Assembly (NCBI GenBank): GCA_020353115.1
Contig: CP070687.1
Location: 2,352,257-2,360,647, forward strand
Reading direction: 5' to 3'
From: Bacteroidales bacterium
Lineage (GTDB): Bacteria > Bacteroidota > Bacteroidia > Bacteroidales > VadinHA17
DNA length: 8,391 bases
The translations under genes were made by a program, and so were the position numbers. The notes under the pieces are model-generated. The model ran no database searches. It was not told the DNA's origin and saw only the letters and a program-made list of their open reading frames with translations. Shown here piece after piece: positions 7,296 through 8,391 of this stretch (the stretch's first letter is position 1; every line of letters begins with the position of its first letter).

Positions 7296-7676
7296 TCAGT
7301 CCGTGATTTCAATCATTTTAAACGGGATCCTTATAATAGATTCATAATCTTCACCGGCTTCCAGCATATCTTCATCATCCTCTTCGTAATACCAATTGAT
7401 CTCAACATCATTTTTTGCCTTGTGAATCGCTTCCAGCTTCTTGAAAACATCCAGGATACATTTGGATGAACTGGTATTAAAGTATTCTAACTGAATATTT
7501 ACTTTCGTCTTTGGCAAAGGATCTGACTTATAATCTTCAAGCCAATCTACCAAAGGCTTGTAAAACTCGATTGAATTTTCAGGGATTGATCTTCCCTTGA
7601 TCTCAATGATACCCTGTTCAGCATCAAATTTTACGGTTGGAGTTTTAGGGGTTCCTTCAATTGAAATAGGTTCCAT
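7296..7676 (-). CDS. siaC: SiaC-family regulatory phosphoprotein (DUF1987)
   Basis: SiaC proteins are small cytoplasmic switch proteins. In Pseudomonas aeruginosa SiaC is phosphorylated on Thr68 by the kinase SiaB, dephosphorylated by SiaA, and activates the diguanylate cyclase SiaD when unphosphorylated. Family marks here are an N-terminal GTPKTP motif, PENSIEFYKPLVDWLE, and YFNTSSSK followed by a helix (DVFKKLEAIH). I start it at ATG 7676 rather than at TTG two codons upstream (7682). That gives 126 residues and puts the threonine of NTSS at position 68, like the phosphosite. An acidic stretch (EEDDEDMLEAGEDYE) precedes the C-terminus. It follows siaB by 24 bp and probably shares its mRNA, ending at the hairpin at 7242-7267. 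No diguanylate cyclase is in view, so its downstream target is unknown. Confidence 0.85.
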   Translation of the reverse strand: MEPISIEGTPKTPTVKFDAEQGIIEIKGRSIPENSIEFYKPLVDWLEDYKSDPLPKTKVNIQLEYFNTSSSKCILDVFKKLEAIHKAKNDVEINWYYEEDDEDMLEAGEDYESIIRIPFKMIEITD

Positions 7677-7700
7677 ATGCAATGAATTAAAACTTGAACA

Positions 7701-8261
7701 TTAAGTACTTGCTTCCGTAATCAGTATATCAAGATTGAAAAAATAATAATCATTATTAAAATTCTGAAACATATAGTTCAGCTTGTTTCCTGTCTTTCGT
7801 GCGATATCAACCAGTCCCAGTCCTCCTCCTCCTTTTGCTGAAAGCTTCTGATGATTCAGGATAAATTTATACATATCCTTTAATTCTTCCTTTGAAAGGG
7901 AATTGATCTTATCTATTTTATCCTTCAGGTATTTTATTTTTTCCGATTTGATAAAATTTCCGACCGATATCTTATAGGATGCATCCTCTTTCGAAACGAC
8001 CAGTATTCCAAACTTGCTGTTAAATTCATTTTTATACTTATCTGGCAATTCATCAATATGGTGGTAAAGGTTCTGCAAACTTTCTACCAATACGTTATAT
8101 ATCTTTTTTCTAATCTTAGATTCCTCATCAGCTTCCTGCAACTTCGTTTCAACCGTATCCAGGACATTATTGATCAGATCAGTCGTGATACTTCCCTTGT
8201 AGGAAAGTATAACATTACCACCACTCAGTTCCTCATAATACTCCTGTACATTAAAGCTCAT
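7701..8261 (-). CDS. siaB: SiaB-family protein kinase (GHKL fold)
   Basis: This 186-residue cytoplasmic protein resembles SiaB (DUF6272), an atypical GHKL-type serine/threonine kinase that phosphorylates SiaC. The N-box is seen as VLVESLQNLYHH with E60 and N64, and the glycine-rich ATP lid as SAKGGGGLGLVDIARKTG at 141-158. There is no sensor or membrane segment, consistent with an anti-sigma-like kinase rather than a histidine kinase. The ATG at 8261 gives the normal family length; no Shine-Dalgarno sequence precedes it. It is the upstream member of a two-gene unit with siaC. The phosphatase partner SiaA, often adjacent in related loci, would have to lie to the right of this window or elsewhere. 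The pairing with a DUF1987 protein strengthens both calls. Confidence 0.85.
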   Translation of the reverse strand: MSFNVQEYYEELSGGNVILSYKGSITTDLINNVLDTVETKLQEADEESKIRKKIYNVLVESLQNLYHHIDELPDKYKNEFNSKFGILVVSKEDASYKISVGNFIKSEKIKYLKDKIDKINSLSKEELKDMYKFILNHQKLSAKGGGGLGLVDIARKTGNKLNYMFQNFNNDYYFFNLDILITEAST

Positions 8262-8322
8262 AGGAGATTTACTGTTTTTCCTTAGTCTGTTGAATGGAGA
8301 CTAAATCGGTGATTATACCAAA

Positions 8323-8330
8323 CAAATATA
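8323..8330 (-). promoter_or_regulatory. Candidate -7 box of the siaBC promoter
   Basis: On the minus strand this reads TATATTTG, an exact TAnnTTTG match, placing a transcription start near 8316 and a leader of about 55 nt before siaB. The nearest minus-strand TTTG upstream (8359-8362) is 28 bases away, too far for a normal -33 element. The AT-rich context makes a chance match possible. Confidence 0.4.
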
Positions 8331-8374
8331 AAAAAAATATCTCTTTTATAAAGATACCCAAAATTTGTTAATTA

Positions 8375-8382
8375 CAAATATA
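8375..8382 (-). promoter_or_regulatory. Second TATATTTG box upstream of siaB
   Basis: A second minus-strand TATATTTG lies 52 bp upstream of the first, within an identical 11-mer (plus-strand ACAAATATAAA at 8322-8332 and 8374-8384). Any -33 element would be outside the window, so it cannot be judged further. It could be a tandem promoter or a repeated binding site. Confidence 0.25.
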
Positions 8383-8391
8383 AACCCCCAT

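Noticed and set aside
7173..7469. Plus-strand frame of 98 codons after the ABC gene
   Set aside because: It runs through the strong terminator hairpin and then antisense to siaC; no domain is visible.
8389..8391. Minus-strand ATG at the extreme right edge
   Set aside because: Reading on from it gives a stop after seven codons, and what lies to its right is unseen, so no gene can be supported.

Overview
The window looks like a chromosomal segment of a Bacteroidota bacterium, probably from the Bacteroidales/Marinilabiliales side of the phylum. The evidence is indirect. The DNA is moderately AT-rich, start codons lack clear Shine-Dalgarno sequences, several upstream regions carry the TAnnTTTG promoter element typical of the phylum, and the protein set (a TerB-like/ABCG fusion, a SiaB-SiaC pair, an aspartyl protease with a PDZ domain) is common there. 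I see no rRNA, tRNA, CRISPR array, insertion sequence, phage gene or integration site.

Layout from left to right: (1) the first 669 codons of clpB on the minus strand, whose 3' end lies beyond the left edge; (2) a 390-bp divergent intergenic region with promoter-like elements for both directions, three copies of TTGGCAT and a 14-codon leader ORF; (3) a secreted, two-domain retropepsin-like aspartyl protease with a C-terminal PDZ domain, plus strand; (4) a 346-bp gap; (5) a 1023-residue ABCG-type half-transporter with a TerB-like domain and a probable FHA-like domain in front of the ATPase and a very large extracytoplasmic loop, plus strand; (6) a perfect-stem bidirectional terminator between convergent genes; (7) a minus-strand siaB-siaC pair encoding a GHKL-type protein kinase and its DUF1987 regulatory phosphoprotein, with candidate promoter boxes at the right edge.

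How the genes relate: ClpB (cytoplasmic disaggregase) and the divergent protease (probably periplasmic or surface) may both serve protein quality control in different compartments, but nothing in the sequence proves they are co-regulated. The ABC transporter appears to stand alone. SiaB and SiaC form a phosphorylation switch. In Pseudomonas aeruginosa the homologous pair works with the phosphatase SiaA and the diguanylate cyclase SiaD, neither of which is in this window, so the output here is unknown. I found no clear evidence of a wholly new system. The most unusual items are the architecture of the ABC protein and the SiaBC switch without its classical partners in view.
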